From: Oscillospiraceae bacterium
Lineage (GTDB): Bacteria; Bacillota; Clostridia; Oscillospirales; CAG-272
Length of the DNA stretch: 64,000 bases
Direction: 5' to 3'
Assembly (NCBI GenBank): GCA_015063695.1
Contig: SVTQ01000008.1
Location: 1 to 64,000, forward strand
In this document: positions 7,191 through 15,082 of the stretch, piece after piece
Layout of the letters: every line of letters begins with the position of its first letter
Numbering within the stretch: position 1 is the first letter of the stretch
Notes under the pieces: model-generated
Told to the model about the DNA's origin: nothing
The model's database searches: none
The model's input: the letters and a program-made list of their open reading frames with translations, nothing else
Program-made: the position numbers and the translations under genes

Positions 7191-9539
7191 TTACGCAAAT
7201 CTTGAAATGATCTCATCCTGTTCAACCTCGCTCAGCTCAAGGAAGCGAATGGAGAAACCACCGAGACGAACAATAAGATCGGAATGTGCCTCGGGATTTT
7301 TCTTTGCGTCGATAAGCTCGTCAACACAAGCAGTGGTTATCTGACCAAGCTGACCGCCGTTCTTAAGATAAGTGTCAATAAGCTTTTCAATATTCTTTCT
7401 CATTTCGGGAGTCTTCATAAGTGTTGTGGGAATGAGAATATTGCAGGTGGTACCGCCCATGCCGTACTCAAGAGGAAGCCTTGAGCAGGATCTCAGCATC
7501 GCCGTAAGACCGTTCTTGTCAGCACCGGGACGGGGACCGATGGAGTTGCCGAGAGGCTCTCCCGCACGTCTGCCGTCGGGAGTTGCCCAGGTTGCCGCAC
7601 CGTAGCTGATACCGCCGCCGAGAAGGGAGCACGCGCCCGAGAATTCGCCGCCGCGAACGGAATGGTACTTCTTTATCTCAGTCCAGAACGCCTCAAGAAC
7701 TCTTGCCACCATAGCATCCGCCTCGGCATCGTCGTTGCCGTACTTGGGAGCCTTCGTGAGAAGAAGCTGTCTCTCCTTTTCATACCCCTCGAAGTTAGCT
7801 TCAAGAGCCGCCTCAAGAGTTTCCTTTGAAATAAGCTTTTCCTCAAAAACAAGCTTCTTTATGGCAGTGAAGGAGTCGCCTACTACTGCCGCACCCGCAG
7901 TTTCAACACAGCCCAGGTTGTACTTTGCGCCGCCCTCATCAAGGTTGAGTCCGCGCTCGATACAGTTGTCGGTGAAGCAGGTCTTGACAAGCTTGGCGTA
8001 GTTTGCGGCTCTTACCTCCTGCCCCAGGTTACAAAGCTCCACGAAGTGCTTTGTAAAGTATCTCATCTGACTGAGGAAGGCTTCAAAAAGGTCTTCAAAA
8101 TTGTCATAGTCGGTAATATGACCTGTCTTAAGACCAAGCTGAACCTTTTCCTTATCTCCCCTTGCACATCCGTCGTTGAGTGTGAACTCAAGAAGCTTCG
8201 CAAGGTTCATAAGACCGTCCTCGCAGCCGAAGTTACTTCTGCCGGGAAGCTCAAGCTCCTGACAGCCGAGGAGCGAATAGTCGTATGCATCCTCGGGATC
8301 AACGCCGTAATTATTTATAAAAGCAGGGATTATCTGTGTGTCGGAGGCGATACTGGGATCGCTCATGCCCTCAGCCCACATCTGTACGGTAAGCGCAAGA
8401 AGGGCGGGGTCACTTTTTTCGTTTATACGGACACTCATTCTGGGATGAGTTTCGTGAGTTCTTCTGAGTATCTGAAGAAGCAGGAAGGTAAGATCGTTTG
8501 AAGCATCCTCGCCGTCCTCGGGACGGATACCGCCAACCGTGATATTGTGGATACCGTGCTCAAGGAAGTTCATCATAAGGGATGCGGTAATATCTTCCGT
8601 GAACTGTCTGTCCTCCTCAAGGGATTTCTTGAAGAAGGGATAGAGGTACTGGTCAAGTCTGCCAACGCAGTCGACCCAGTCCCAAAGAGAGTAGAACCAG
8701 ACGAGCTGAACCGCACCGTAATAATCGGTGGGCGCATCAAAGGAGACCCTTCTGCAGTTTTCCGCCATCTTAAAGAAACGTTCAGACCATCTTGCCGCAT
8801 CCTCACCGGTCGCAGCCTTCAATTCTTCCCCTCTCTTCTCTGCCGCATCTGCAAGCATGAGTATCCAGTCGCGCATACCTTCAAGAATAATCCTGCAGGC
8901 TGTGAGCATTTCGATCTTGTGGGGATCCGTCTCCTCGGCAAGGCGAGCCATGACCTCGGCGTGAACGCCGCCGATGCCCTTTGACATAAGGGTGTTGTAG
9001 TTGGGAACGGTGTGTCCCTGATAGCCGCCGACCCACCAGAGCTTGAACTCCATGTGGTCAACGTAGGCACGGGGGTGCTCGGGAGTGTTGAAGCGTCTCC
9101 AAGCCTCTTCAAGGAAATGAAGAGGGTTCAGAGGGTTCATGGGCTTCTCGTATTCGTCCATCAGCGCATTAAGCTCATCCTTGCGGTCAGCGTAGGCAGG
9201 AGTATCAAGGACCCAGCGCGCCTGCTGAACACCGTAGGAAAAATGCTCGTAGAAGGGTCTGTTGGGACGGGCAAAGCCGATAAGGTAAGAGCCGTCAAGA
9301 ACAACGGGCTCGGACACCATCCAACTGCGGACTATCGCCTTTGCAAGCTTCGTGGGATAGGGCTCGTTCTCAAACTCGCGGAAAACGTCAATAAAAGGAG
9401 TTTTTCCGTCGGGCTCGGGCCCCGTGTCCGTCATTTCTCTCACTCTGTTGGGCTTTATTCTCTTCTGAAGCTCACTGTAGAGCATCTCAAGATCATCGGA
9501 ATATTTAAAGGTTTCAACAGTACTTCTGTAATCCTTCAT
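7191..9539 (-). CDS. Glycyl radical enzyme (pyruvate formate-lyase family), substrate unknown
   Basis: 782 residues, normal for the family. The start ATG at 9539 follows GAGGTGA. The catalytic thiyl cysteine is Cys544 in YNLGCVETAG, and the glycyl radical site is Gly761 in VRLGGFSIRF, matching the RVxGY-type signature near the C-terminus. The related diol, choline and hydroxyproline enzymes mostly read GCVEP at the cysteine; here it is GCVETAG, so this enzyme probably belongs to a different, uncharacterised subgroup. It is active only without oxygen and must be charged by the activase encoded just upstream, 13 bases away. No microcompartment, alcohol dehydrogenase or CoA-acylating aldehyde dehydrogenase gene is adjacent, which argues against a propanediol or choline pathway. 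Confidence 0.88.
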   Translation of the reverse strand: MKDYRSTVETFKYSDDLEMLYSELQKRIKPNRVREMTDTGPEPDGKTPFIDVFREFENEPYPTKLAKAIVRSWMVSEPVVLDGSYLIGFARPNRPFYEHFSYGVQQARWVLDTPAYADRKDELNALMDEYEKPMNPLNPLHFLEEAWRRFNTPEHPRAYVDHMEFKLWWVGGYQGHTVPNYNTLMSKGIGGVHAEVMARLAEETDPHKIEMLTACRIILEGMRDWILMLADAAEKRGEELKAATGEDAARWSERFFKMAENCRRVSFDAPTDYYGAVQLVWFYSLWDWVDCVGRLDQYLYPFFKKSLEEDRQFTEDITASLMMNFLEHGIHNITVGGIRPEDGEDASNDLTFLLLQILRRTHETHPRMSVRINEKSDPALLALTVQMWAEGMSDPSIASDTQIIPAFINNYGVDPEDAYDYSLLGCQELELPGRSNFGCEDGLMNLAKLLEFTLNDGCARGDKEKVQLGLKTGHITDYDNFEDLFEAFLSQMRYFTKHFVELCNLGQEVRAANYAKLVKTCFTDNCIERGLNLDEGGAKYNLGCVETAGAAVVGDSFTAIKKLVFEEKLISKETLEAALEANFEGYEKERQLLLTKAPKYGNDDAEADAMVARVLEAFWTEIKKYHSVRGGEFSGACSLLGGGISYGAATWATPDGRRAGEPLGNSIGPRPGADKNGLTAMLRSCSRLPLEYGMGGTTCNILIPTTLMKTPEMRKNIEKLIDTYLKNGGQLGQITTACVDELIDAKKNPEAHSDLIVRLGGFSIRFLELSEVEQDEIISRFA

Positions 9540-9552
9540 AGGGTCACCTCGT

Positions 9553-10449
9553 TTACATTATCACAACAGGCACAGCCGTATATTTTTCTATCTGCGCCTT
9601 GAAATCTTCAAGCTCCTCGGGAGTTGACGGCTGTGTCACAAAGCCGCCGTCCATTCCAAGCTTATTTCTCTTGCCCTCACCGTATGAGTGGTAAGGCATT
9701 ATATTAATTTCTTTTATACTCTTATATTTTTCGGCAATAAGACCGATGCTTTTAAAATGCTCCGGATTATCGTTGATGCTCGGAATTATTGGACAGCGCA
9801 GAACTATGTGAGCGCCGAGACTGTCAAGCAGCTCAAGGTTTTCCATTATCTGCCTTGGGTCAGCCCCCGTCACCTTTTTATGTACCTCTGCATCCGTCGC
9901 CTTGCAGTCGTAAAGGAAAACGTCAACGTACTCCGCCGCCTCTTTTATGACATCAGGCGGTGCCATACCGCAGGTCTCAACTGCCGTGTGAAGCCCCTTC
10001 TCCTTTGCGGCTTTCAATATTTCAAGGGCAAATTCACTCTGGAAGAAGGGCTCACCGCCCGAAAGGGTCATGCCCCCCGTCTCCCCATAGAAATCCTTGT
10101 CCTTCATAACCTCGGAAATAACCTCGGAAACCTCATAGAGCGTGCCGTTTCTCAGAAGCGCACCCGAAGGGCAGACCTCGGCGCACCTGAGGCAGGATGA
10201 GCATCTTGAAAAATCAAGGCCGTGAAGACAGTCCTTCATAACGTGGGCACCGTTCTCACAAACCGAGGCGCACTCACCGCAGCCGATACAGCTTCTCACA
10301 TTGTACTCGATACTGCTCTTTGAAGAAAGTCCCTCGGGATTGTGGCACCAGATACATCTGAGAGGGCATCCCTTCAGAAAGACGTTTGTGCGTATCCCCG
10401 GCCCGTCATGGACGGAAAAACGCTGAATATTAAAAATAGTTCCTTTCAT
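9553..10449 (-). CDS. Glycyl radical enzyme activating protein (radical SAM)
   Basis: 298 residues; ATG at 10449 with GAGGTGG upstream. The radical SAM cluster is GCPLRCIWC (Cys28, Cys32, Cys35, the CxxxCxxC motif). Between it and the rest of the barrel lies a bacterial ferredoxin insert with two 4Fe-4S motifs, CIGCGECASVC (about residues 53-63) and CSSCLRCAEVC (about residues 83-93), typical of activases for non-PFL glycyl radical enzymes. SGGEP (about residue 128) is the SAM-binding GGE motif. It is the first gene of a two-gene operon and installs the glycyl radical on the enzyme encoded downstream. Confidence 0.93.
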   Translation of the reverse strand: MKGTIFNIQRFSVHDGPGIRTNVFLKGCPLRCIWCHNPEGLSSKSSIEYNVRSCIGCGECASVCENGAHVMKDCLHGLDFSRCSSCLRCAEVCPSGALLRNGTLYEVSEVISEVMKDKDFYGETGGMTLSGGEPFFQSEFALEILKAAKEKGLHTAVETCGMAPPDVIKEAAEYVDVFLYDCKATDAEVHKKVTGADPRQIMENLELLDSLGAHIVLRCPIIPSINDNPEHFKSIGLIAEKYKSIKEINIMPYHSYGEGKRNKLGMDGGFVTQPSTPEELEDFKAQIEKYTAVPVVIM

Positions 10450-10478
10450 TTTTCCACCTCAAACGGACATAACTTTAC

Positions 10479-10514
10479 ATTATAATACTATCATAAATAA
10501 ACGTTTATTGTCAA
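10479..10514 (-). promoter_or_regulatory. Promoter region and palindromic operator of the glycyl radical enzyme operon
   Basis: On the minus strand a TTGACA (10509-10514) runs directly into a perfect 14-bp palindrome AATAAACGTTTATT (10496-10509), and TATAAT follows at 10479-10484. The spacing from TTGACA to TATAAT (24) is too long for a plain promoter. The CG-centred palindrome resembles LacI-family operators and is the likely control point. No LacI-family gene is in the window. Confidence 0.5.
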
Positions 10515-10565
10515 CGGACAAATGTAACATTTATATTACAAAACGGCATAATGTTTTCCTCAAAA

Positions 10566-10842
10566 AAACGCCCCCGAAGGGGCGCTTCAGACCGAAGACA
10601 AACTTGGTATAACGCAGATGTGAGAAGAAAAGATTCTTCAAAACAATTATTTCTTGATGAAATCATCTGACATGGAAAAGGCGGGCAAAATGCCCACCAC
10701 ATCTGCTTTTGGCGAGTTTTTCCCTCTACCATAGGCAACTATGCCTACGAGGAAAAAATCGCCAAATCTACCTGCGTTTCTCTCAGTCTGATCCAGAGTG
10801 CAGACTTTGTCTGCACTCTGAAACGCCCCCGAAGGGGCGCTT
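10566..10842. mobile_element. 232-bp terminator-splitting element, copy A (233 bp), with duplicated terminator
   Basis: The core runs 10588-10820, beginning CAGACCGAAGAC and ending GTCTGCACTCTG. Directly repeated 22-bp hairpins (AAA, then stem CGCCCC/GGGGCG with loop CGAA, then CTT) lie at 10566-10587 and 10821-10842. The left one keeps a seven-base A-run (a T-run for minus-strand transcripts), so an original metH terminator has been split and its hairpin duplicated. Inside, GCAGATGTG pairs with CACATCTGC, TTGGCGA pairs with TCGCCAA, and the last 27 bases of the core form a 12-bp hairpin with loop TTT. No credible gene. The rest of this 417-base gap is promoter on the left and metH on the right. 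Confidence 0.75.
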
Positions 10843-10866
10843 AATTTATTCTTTATTCTTTCTTCT

Positions 10867-13230
10867 CTATTCTTTAAAAATCCTCTTCGCTATATCCACC
10901 GCCGCTTTAGCGTCTTTTCCGTAAAAGTCAGCACCCATCTTCTTTGCATACTCGGGAGTGAGCACCGCACCGCCGACTGCAACTTTGACGCGGGGGACTT
11001 TTTCTCTGAGAAGGGATGCTGTCTTTTCCATAGCGGGAAGGGTCGTCGTCATAAGAGCGCTGAGGAATACTGCCCCTGCGCCCTCTCTTTCCACTGCCTC
11101 AAGAACCTTTTCGGCAGGAACGTCCTTCCCAAGGTCGGTGACGGAAAAGCCGTAATTTTCAAGAAGGACCTTAACGATATTCTTTCCGATATCGTGAACG
11201 TCTCCCTCAACGGTGGCAATAACTATCCTGCCCTTTTCGGCACCGACTTCGCCTGAAGAGGCAATCATCTCCTTCACCGCGCCGAAGCATACCCCTGCCG
11301 TGTCGGCGGCAAGAATAAGCTGAGGAAGATATATTTTTCCGCTCTCGTACTTTTCCCCGACGGCATCGAGCACGGGAATAAGATGACTGTCGATAACCTC
11401 AAGGGGAGAAAGGCTTTCAAGAAGAGCCTTCACCGCCGATACCGCCTCTTTTTTAAGTCCCCCTTCAATGGCAGCGCCAAGGCTTACGCCTTCTTCCTTG
11501 TTTTTTTCAACGGGGGCTGCCTCCGCCTTTGCCGCAATATAGCAGGCGGCGTTTACGTCAAAGCCGCCAAGCACTCTGAAAGCGCGGACAGTGTCGGTCA
11601 TGGAGGAAATATTGGGATTTATTATGGCAAGGTCAAGTCCTGCCTCAAGAGCCATCGCAAGGAAGGTCCTGTTTATGCACTCTCTGTCGGGAAGTCCGAA
11701 GGAGATATTTGAAACGCCGAGAACGGTGCGAAGCCCAAGCTCGCCTTTAACCCTTGAGAGGGCGCGAAGGGTCTCCCCTGCCGCCGCCTGCTGAGCGGAA
11801 ACGGTGAGGGTCAGACAGTCGATAACCACCTTTTCCCTCGGTATTCCGAGAGCCTCTGCTCGCTCTGCGATCTTCCTTGCAATTTCAAAACGGTCCTCTG
11901 CCTTTTCGGGAATTCCGTTTTCGTCAAGGGTAAGTCCAACGACCGCAGCACCGTATTTTTTAACTATGGGGAGAATTTCCGAAAGGCTCTCCTCCTTGCC
12001 GTTTACGGAGTTTACAATAGCGCATCCGTTGTATACCCGAAGGGCCGCCTCAAGGACCTCGGGGTCTGTGGAGTCAAGCTGAAGGGGAGCATCTGTAATG
12101 CCCTGAACAGCTTTTACCACGCGAACCATCATTTCCTTCTCGTCTATTTCGGGAAGCCCTACGTTTACGTCAAGAATTTCAGCTCCCGCCGCAACCTGCT
12201 CCGATGCCCTTGCCAAAATGTAGTCAATATCACCGTTTCTAAGTGCTTCCTTAAAAAGCTTTTTACCCGTGGGATTTATTCTCTCGCCGATCACCCTCGG
12301 CATGTTAAGATATACGGTCTTTGAAGCGGAGCATACCGCCTGAAGTGTTTCCGCCCTTCTATCGGGACAAATTTTTTCCTTCACCGCATCAGAGAGAGCC
12401 GAGACGTACTCGGGAGAGGTTCCGCAGCAACCGCCCATTATCTTTACACCCATGTCGGCAAAGACCGCCATCTGACGGGCAAAATCCTCGGGGGAAAGGT
12501 CATACTTCCCTGTTTTGGGGTCGGGAAGCCCTGCATTGGGCTTCAAAAATACGGGTACGGGAGAATACTTTACAAGGTCACGTACCGCGCTCTCAAGCTG
12601 ACAGGGTCCGAGAGAGCAGTTGATGCCGACGGCATCGGCGCCAAGCCCCGACAGAACAAGGATCTCCTCAATAACGGAAGTACCCGTAAAGGTCCTCATG
12701 TTCTTCTCAAGAGAGATACTGCAGAATACGGGAAGGTTCGTGTTTTCCTTAGCCGCAAGAAGAGCCGCCTTCAGCTCGTAAAGGTCGGTCATGGTCTCGA
12801 GAACTATAAGGTCAGCTCCTGCCGCCTGTCCTGCCTTTACTATCTCTGCATAGGCATCGTAAGCTTCTTCAAAGGAAAGCTCGCCGCTTGGCTCAAGAAG
12901 CTTTCCGAGAGGTCCCACATCAAGGGCAACGGAAACGTCAAGATCAAAGGTCGCATCCTTTGCTATCTTTACAGCCGCCGAAACGACCTCAAAAACGGTT
13001 CTGTCCGAGCCCTTCAGCTTGTATCTGTTAGCACCGAAGGTGTTGGCAAAAACAACGTTTGAGCCTGCCTTGGCATAGGCTCTGTTTATGCCCGCCACCC
13101 ACCTCGGGTTCGAAAAGTTCATTTCCTCCGACAGCTCGCCGGGCTTCATGCCTCGCTTCTGAAGCTCCGTGCCCATGGCGCCGTCAAGAATTATATATCC
13201 GTCACTGTCAAGAAGTGCTCTTATATCCAC
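10867..13230 (-). CDS. metH: Cobalamin-dependent methionine synthase lacking the activation domain
   Basis: 787 residues from the GTG at 13230, six bases after AGAAGGTG; a GTG at 13239 would overlap that site. Domains in order: homocysteine methyltransferase (about 1-290, zinc ligands in GINCSLG and MGGCCGTSPE), methyl-tetrahydrofolate binding (about 310-560, VIGERINPTG), cobalamin cap (about 580-660) and B12 binding (about 665-787, EGDVHDIGKNIV, with the His that ligates cobalt). It transfers a methyl group from methyl-THF to homocysteine in the cytoplasm. The C-terminal SAM-dependent reactivation domain of the E. coli enzyme is missing; the gene just upstream encodes that part separately, and their frames overlap. 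Last gene of the metF operon. Confidence 0.93.
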   Translation of the reverse strand: MDIRALLDSDGYIILDGAMGTELQKRGMKPGELSEEMNFSNPRWVAGINRAYAKAGSNVVFANTFGANRYKLKGSDRTVFEVVSAAVKIAKDATFDLDVSVALDVGPLGKLLEPSGELSFEEAYDAYAEIVKAGQAAGADLIVLETMTDLYELKAALLAAKENTNLPVFCSISLEKNMRTFTGTSVIEEILVLSGLGADAVGINCSLGPCQLESAVRDLVKYSPVPVFLKPNAGLPDPKTGKYDLSPEDFARQMAVFADMGVKIMGGCCGTSPEYVSALSDAVKEKICPDRRAETLQAVCSASKTVYLNMPRVIGERINPTGKKLFKEALRNGDIDYILARASEQVAAGAEILDVNVGLPEIDEKEMMVRVVKAVQGITDAPLQLDSTDPEVLEAALRVYNGCAIVNSVNGKEESLSEILPIVKKYGAAVVGLTLDENGIPEKAEDRFEIARKIAERAEALGIPREKVVIDCLTLTVSAQQAAAGETLRALSRVKGELGLRTVLGVSNISFGLPDRECINRTFLAMALEAGLDLAIINPNISSMTDTVRAFRVLGGFDVNAACYIAAKAEAAPVEKNKEEGVSLGAAIEGGLKKEAVSAVKALLESLSPLEVIDSHLIPVLDAVGEKYESGKIYLPQLILAADTAGVCFGAVKEMIASSGEVGAEKGRIVIATVEGDVHDIGKNIVKVLLENYGFSVTDLGKDVPAEKVLEAVEREGAGAVFLSALMTTTLPAMEKTASLLREKVPRVKVAVGGAVLTPEYAKKMGADFYGKDAKAAVDIAKRIFKE

Positions 13231-13858
13231 AGTGTTCACCTTCTTTTCTGAAAGCGCAGGTGTCTTTCATTTTGCACACCGCGCAGCTTTGTCTGTCTTT
13301 TTTTACAGGCTTATCGGACACGCCGATAACCGCCGTCACGGACTTTACCGGAAGGAGCATACAGCTTTCCGTCACGTGAAGTCCTATTCTTTTGTCAGCT
13401 TCGATAAGGGTGAGAAGCTTACGCTGAAGCTCTATTGGAAAGTCCCCGTAGCCGGGGCTGAAGCGCCACGTAAGATGAAGAGGCGCAAAAGCCGCCGAAA
13501 GCTCCGCATCCGCCTCGCGGCAAAAGCCCTCTATACAGGCGCTTGCAACCGCATCTGCCGCCACAGCCGAAGCCATTTCCAAAACCTGCAGTCGGTTTAT
13601 ATATCTGTCAATTTCAAGACCCAGCGTCGCCGCGAAAACTATGACTTTTTCGCATCCCTCAAGATGTTCTTTTATGTCCTCGCCGAGAAGAACATCGGAA
13701 AGCGCATCCTTGTCAAAAACCTTATACGTATAGCGAGGCTCGGCAAGCCGTGCCACTTCCCTCTCGCACTCCGCGAGAAGCTCAAGAAAACGCCCCTCGG
13801 GAGCTTCCTTCATCCCCATAAAACGGAGAGCCTCACCTCTGTCGATATATCTGTCCAT
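13208..13858 (-). CDS. Stand-alone methionine synthase activation domain protein
   Basis: 216 residues. RFSPGYGDFPIELQRKLL (about residues 129-146) is the RxSPGYG SAM-binding signature of the MetH activation domain, and SCAVCKMKDTC near the C-terminus is a CxxCxxxxxC cluster seen in related clostridial proteins. It would reductively methylate cob(II)alamin bound to the truncated MetH encoded next to it. The ATG at 13858 overlaps the metF stop codon (TAATG), so the two are translationally coupled, and its 3' end overlaps the metH start by about 20 bases. This is the usual clostridial way of splitting MetH into two chains. Confidence 0.85.
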   Translation of the reverse strand: MDRYIDRGEALRFMGMKEAPEGRFLELLAECEREVARLAEPRYTYKVFDKDALSDVLLGEDIKEHLEGCEKVIVFAATLGLEIDRYINRLQVLEMASAVAADAVASACIEGFCREADAELSAAFAPLHLTWRFSPGYGDFPIELQRKLLTLIEADKRIGLHVTESCMLLPVKSVTAVIGVSDKPVKKDRQSCAVCKMKDTCAFRKEGEHCGYKSTS

Positions 13859-14721
13859 TACAGCGATGTCTTCTTAACGGCGGCAAAAATACGCTTTGCA
13901 ACCTCGGGATTGTTCATCGTATAAAGATGGATACCGTCAACGGAGCTTCTGAGAAGACCGTCTATCTGTATCGCCGCATATTCAACTCCCGCATCAAGCA
14001 GAGCCTTCGGGTCGTCGGAATATTTCGCCATAATATGAGAGAGTGCGCGGGGAATGGATGCTCCGCACATGGTAACCATTCGCTCTATCTGATTTTTGTT
14101 TGTAACGGGCATAATACCTGCGGTCATGGGAATATTAATTCCCGCTCTCACCGCCTTCTCGCGGAAGGAATAAAAATAACTGTTGTCAAAGAAAAGCTGA
14201 GTGACGAGGAAATCCGCTCCCGCATCAACCTTCTTTTTCAGATTTTCAATATCGGTGTCAATATCGGGAGCCTCAGTGTGGCACTCGGGATAGCAGGCAC
14301 CCGCAACGTCAAAGCCGCCCCTCGCCTTGATAAAAGAAGTAAGCTCAGACGCGTATCTGAAATCATCCTTGGGAGGAACGTTTGGGTTAACGTCGCCGCG
14401 GAGAGCAAGGATATTCTCAATGCCGTATTTCTTGAAATCAACGAGAATATTTTCAACCTCCGCCTCACTGCAGCTAACGCAGGTAAGGTGCGCCATAGCC
14501 TCAATGCCGTACTGATTTTTTATAAGGGACGCGATCTGCCTTGTCTTTGTGTCCGCAAGGTTACCCCCTGCCCCGTAGGTCACGCTTATGTAGTCGGGAG
14601 AAAGGTCACGCAGCCCGTCAAGGGTCGAATATATGGAATTTATACTGCCGTCCTTTTTGGGCGGAAAAACTTCGAGTGAAAAAACGGGCCTGCCTCTTTT
14701 GAAAAGTCCTGATATCTTCAT
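13858..14721 (-). CDS. metF: Methylenetetrahydrofolate reductase
   Basis: 287 residues from the ATG at 14721 (GAGG upstream); the longer frame to 14787 lacks a ribosome site. FSLEVFPPKK (residues 12-21) is the conserved start of the FAD-binding TIM barrel. DYISVTYGAGG and HLTCVS are folate/FAD-contacting segments, and FLVTQLFFDNSYF and PMTAGIMPV complete the family pattern. It reduces methylene-THF to methyl-THF, the methyl donor for MetH encoded two genes downstream. First gene of a metF - activation protein - metH operon. The leader is short and shows no SAM or cobalamin riboswitch that I can recognise. Confidence 0.93.
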   Translation of the reverse strand: MKISGLFKRGRPVFSLEVFPPKKDGSINSIYSTLDGLRDLSPDYISVTYGAGGNLADTKTRQIASLIKNQYGIEAMAHLTCVSCSEAEVENILVDFKKYGIENILALRGDVNPNVPPKDDFRYASELTSFIKARGGFDVAGACYPECHTEAPDIDTDIENLKKKVDAGADFLVTQLFFDNSYFYSFREKAVRAGINIPMTAGIMPVTNKNQIERMVTMCGASIPRALSHIMAKYSDDPKALLDAGVEYAAIQIDGLLRSSVDGIHLYTMNNPEVAKRIFAAVKKTSL

Positions 14722-14893
14722 AATAACCTCGCTTGCGCCAAAAACTTTATACACAGTTATTTTAGCATAATTACATTGATTTAACAACAGTTATTTTAAT
14801 AGTTGCGAAAAAAAAGAAATTGTGGTATTCTAAATATCGGAAGGTGAGGGCTTGTCCCGCGAATTATCACACCGCCCCGACCAACATGTGACC

Positions 14894-14919
14894 GTAGGGG
14901 AGGATTCCATATCCTCCCG
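14894..14919 (+). repeat. GTAGGGG hairpin repeat (family 1), copy c
   Basis: Identical in all 26 bases to the copies at 7096-7121 and 15028-15053: stem GGGAGGAT/ATCCTCCC with loop TCCAT. Confidence 0.8.
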
Positions 14920-15005
14920 CGATATGCCCTTCGGGCGCGATATATCTTCGATGCGATATATCCCTAATGAGGATGCGATATGTTTGCTTCGTAAACGCAA
15001 TAAAT
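14919..15005. repeat. Cluster of GCGATAT palindromic repeats
   Basis: GCGATAT occurs four times, interleaved with small palindromes such as GCCCTTCGGGC, ATATCTTCGATGCGATAT and GTTTGCTTCGTAAAC. A related sequence follows pgm (26641-26680). Confidence 0.55.
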
Positions 15006-15027
15006 ATCCGGCCAACATCATCCATCC

Positions 15028-15053
15028 GTAGGGGAGGATTCCATATCCTCCCG
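15028..15053 (+). repeat. GTAGGGG hairpin repeat (family 1), copy d
   Basis: Identical to copies b and c; ends 30 bases before the start codon of the next gene, so it lies in or just before that gene's leader. Confidence 0.8.
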
Positions 15054-15082
15054 CCTTTAACAATCACCTCACGGAGAACCTT

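Larger units (their letters stand above)
14722..15082. other. 361-base divergent intergenic region with repeats, no gene
   Basis: It holds the metF promoter side (AT-rich to about 14840), two family-1 GTAGGGG repeats (14894 and 15028), and between them a run of GCGATAT-containing short palindromes (14919-15005). Both family-1 copies are preceded by the motif CSRCCAACAT (CGACCAACAT near 14879, CGGCCAACAT near 15009). No credible gene or riboswitch. Confidence 0.6.

Noticed and set aside
10588-10820. Group IIC intron or intron remnant, because it sits at terminators
   Set aside because: It is too short, has no GTGYG 5' end or domain V pattern, and the terminator hairpin is duplicated on both sides, which such introns do not cause.
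13059-13924. Plus-strand open frames opposite the metH operon
   Set aside because: They are shadows of three overlapping conserved minus-strand genes.
14722-15082. SAM or cobalamin riboswitch before the metF-metH operon
   Set aside because: Fewer than about 100 bases separate metF from the repeat cluster, and no multi-helix leader of these classes can be drawn.
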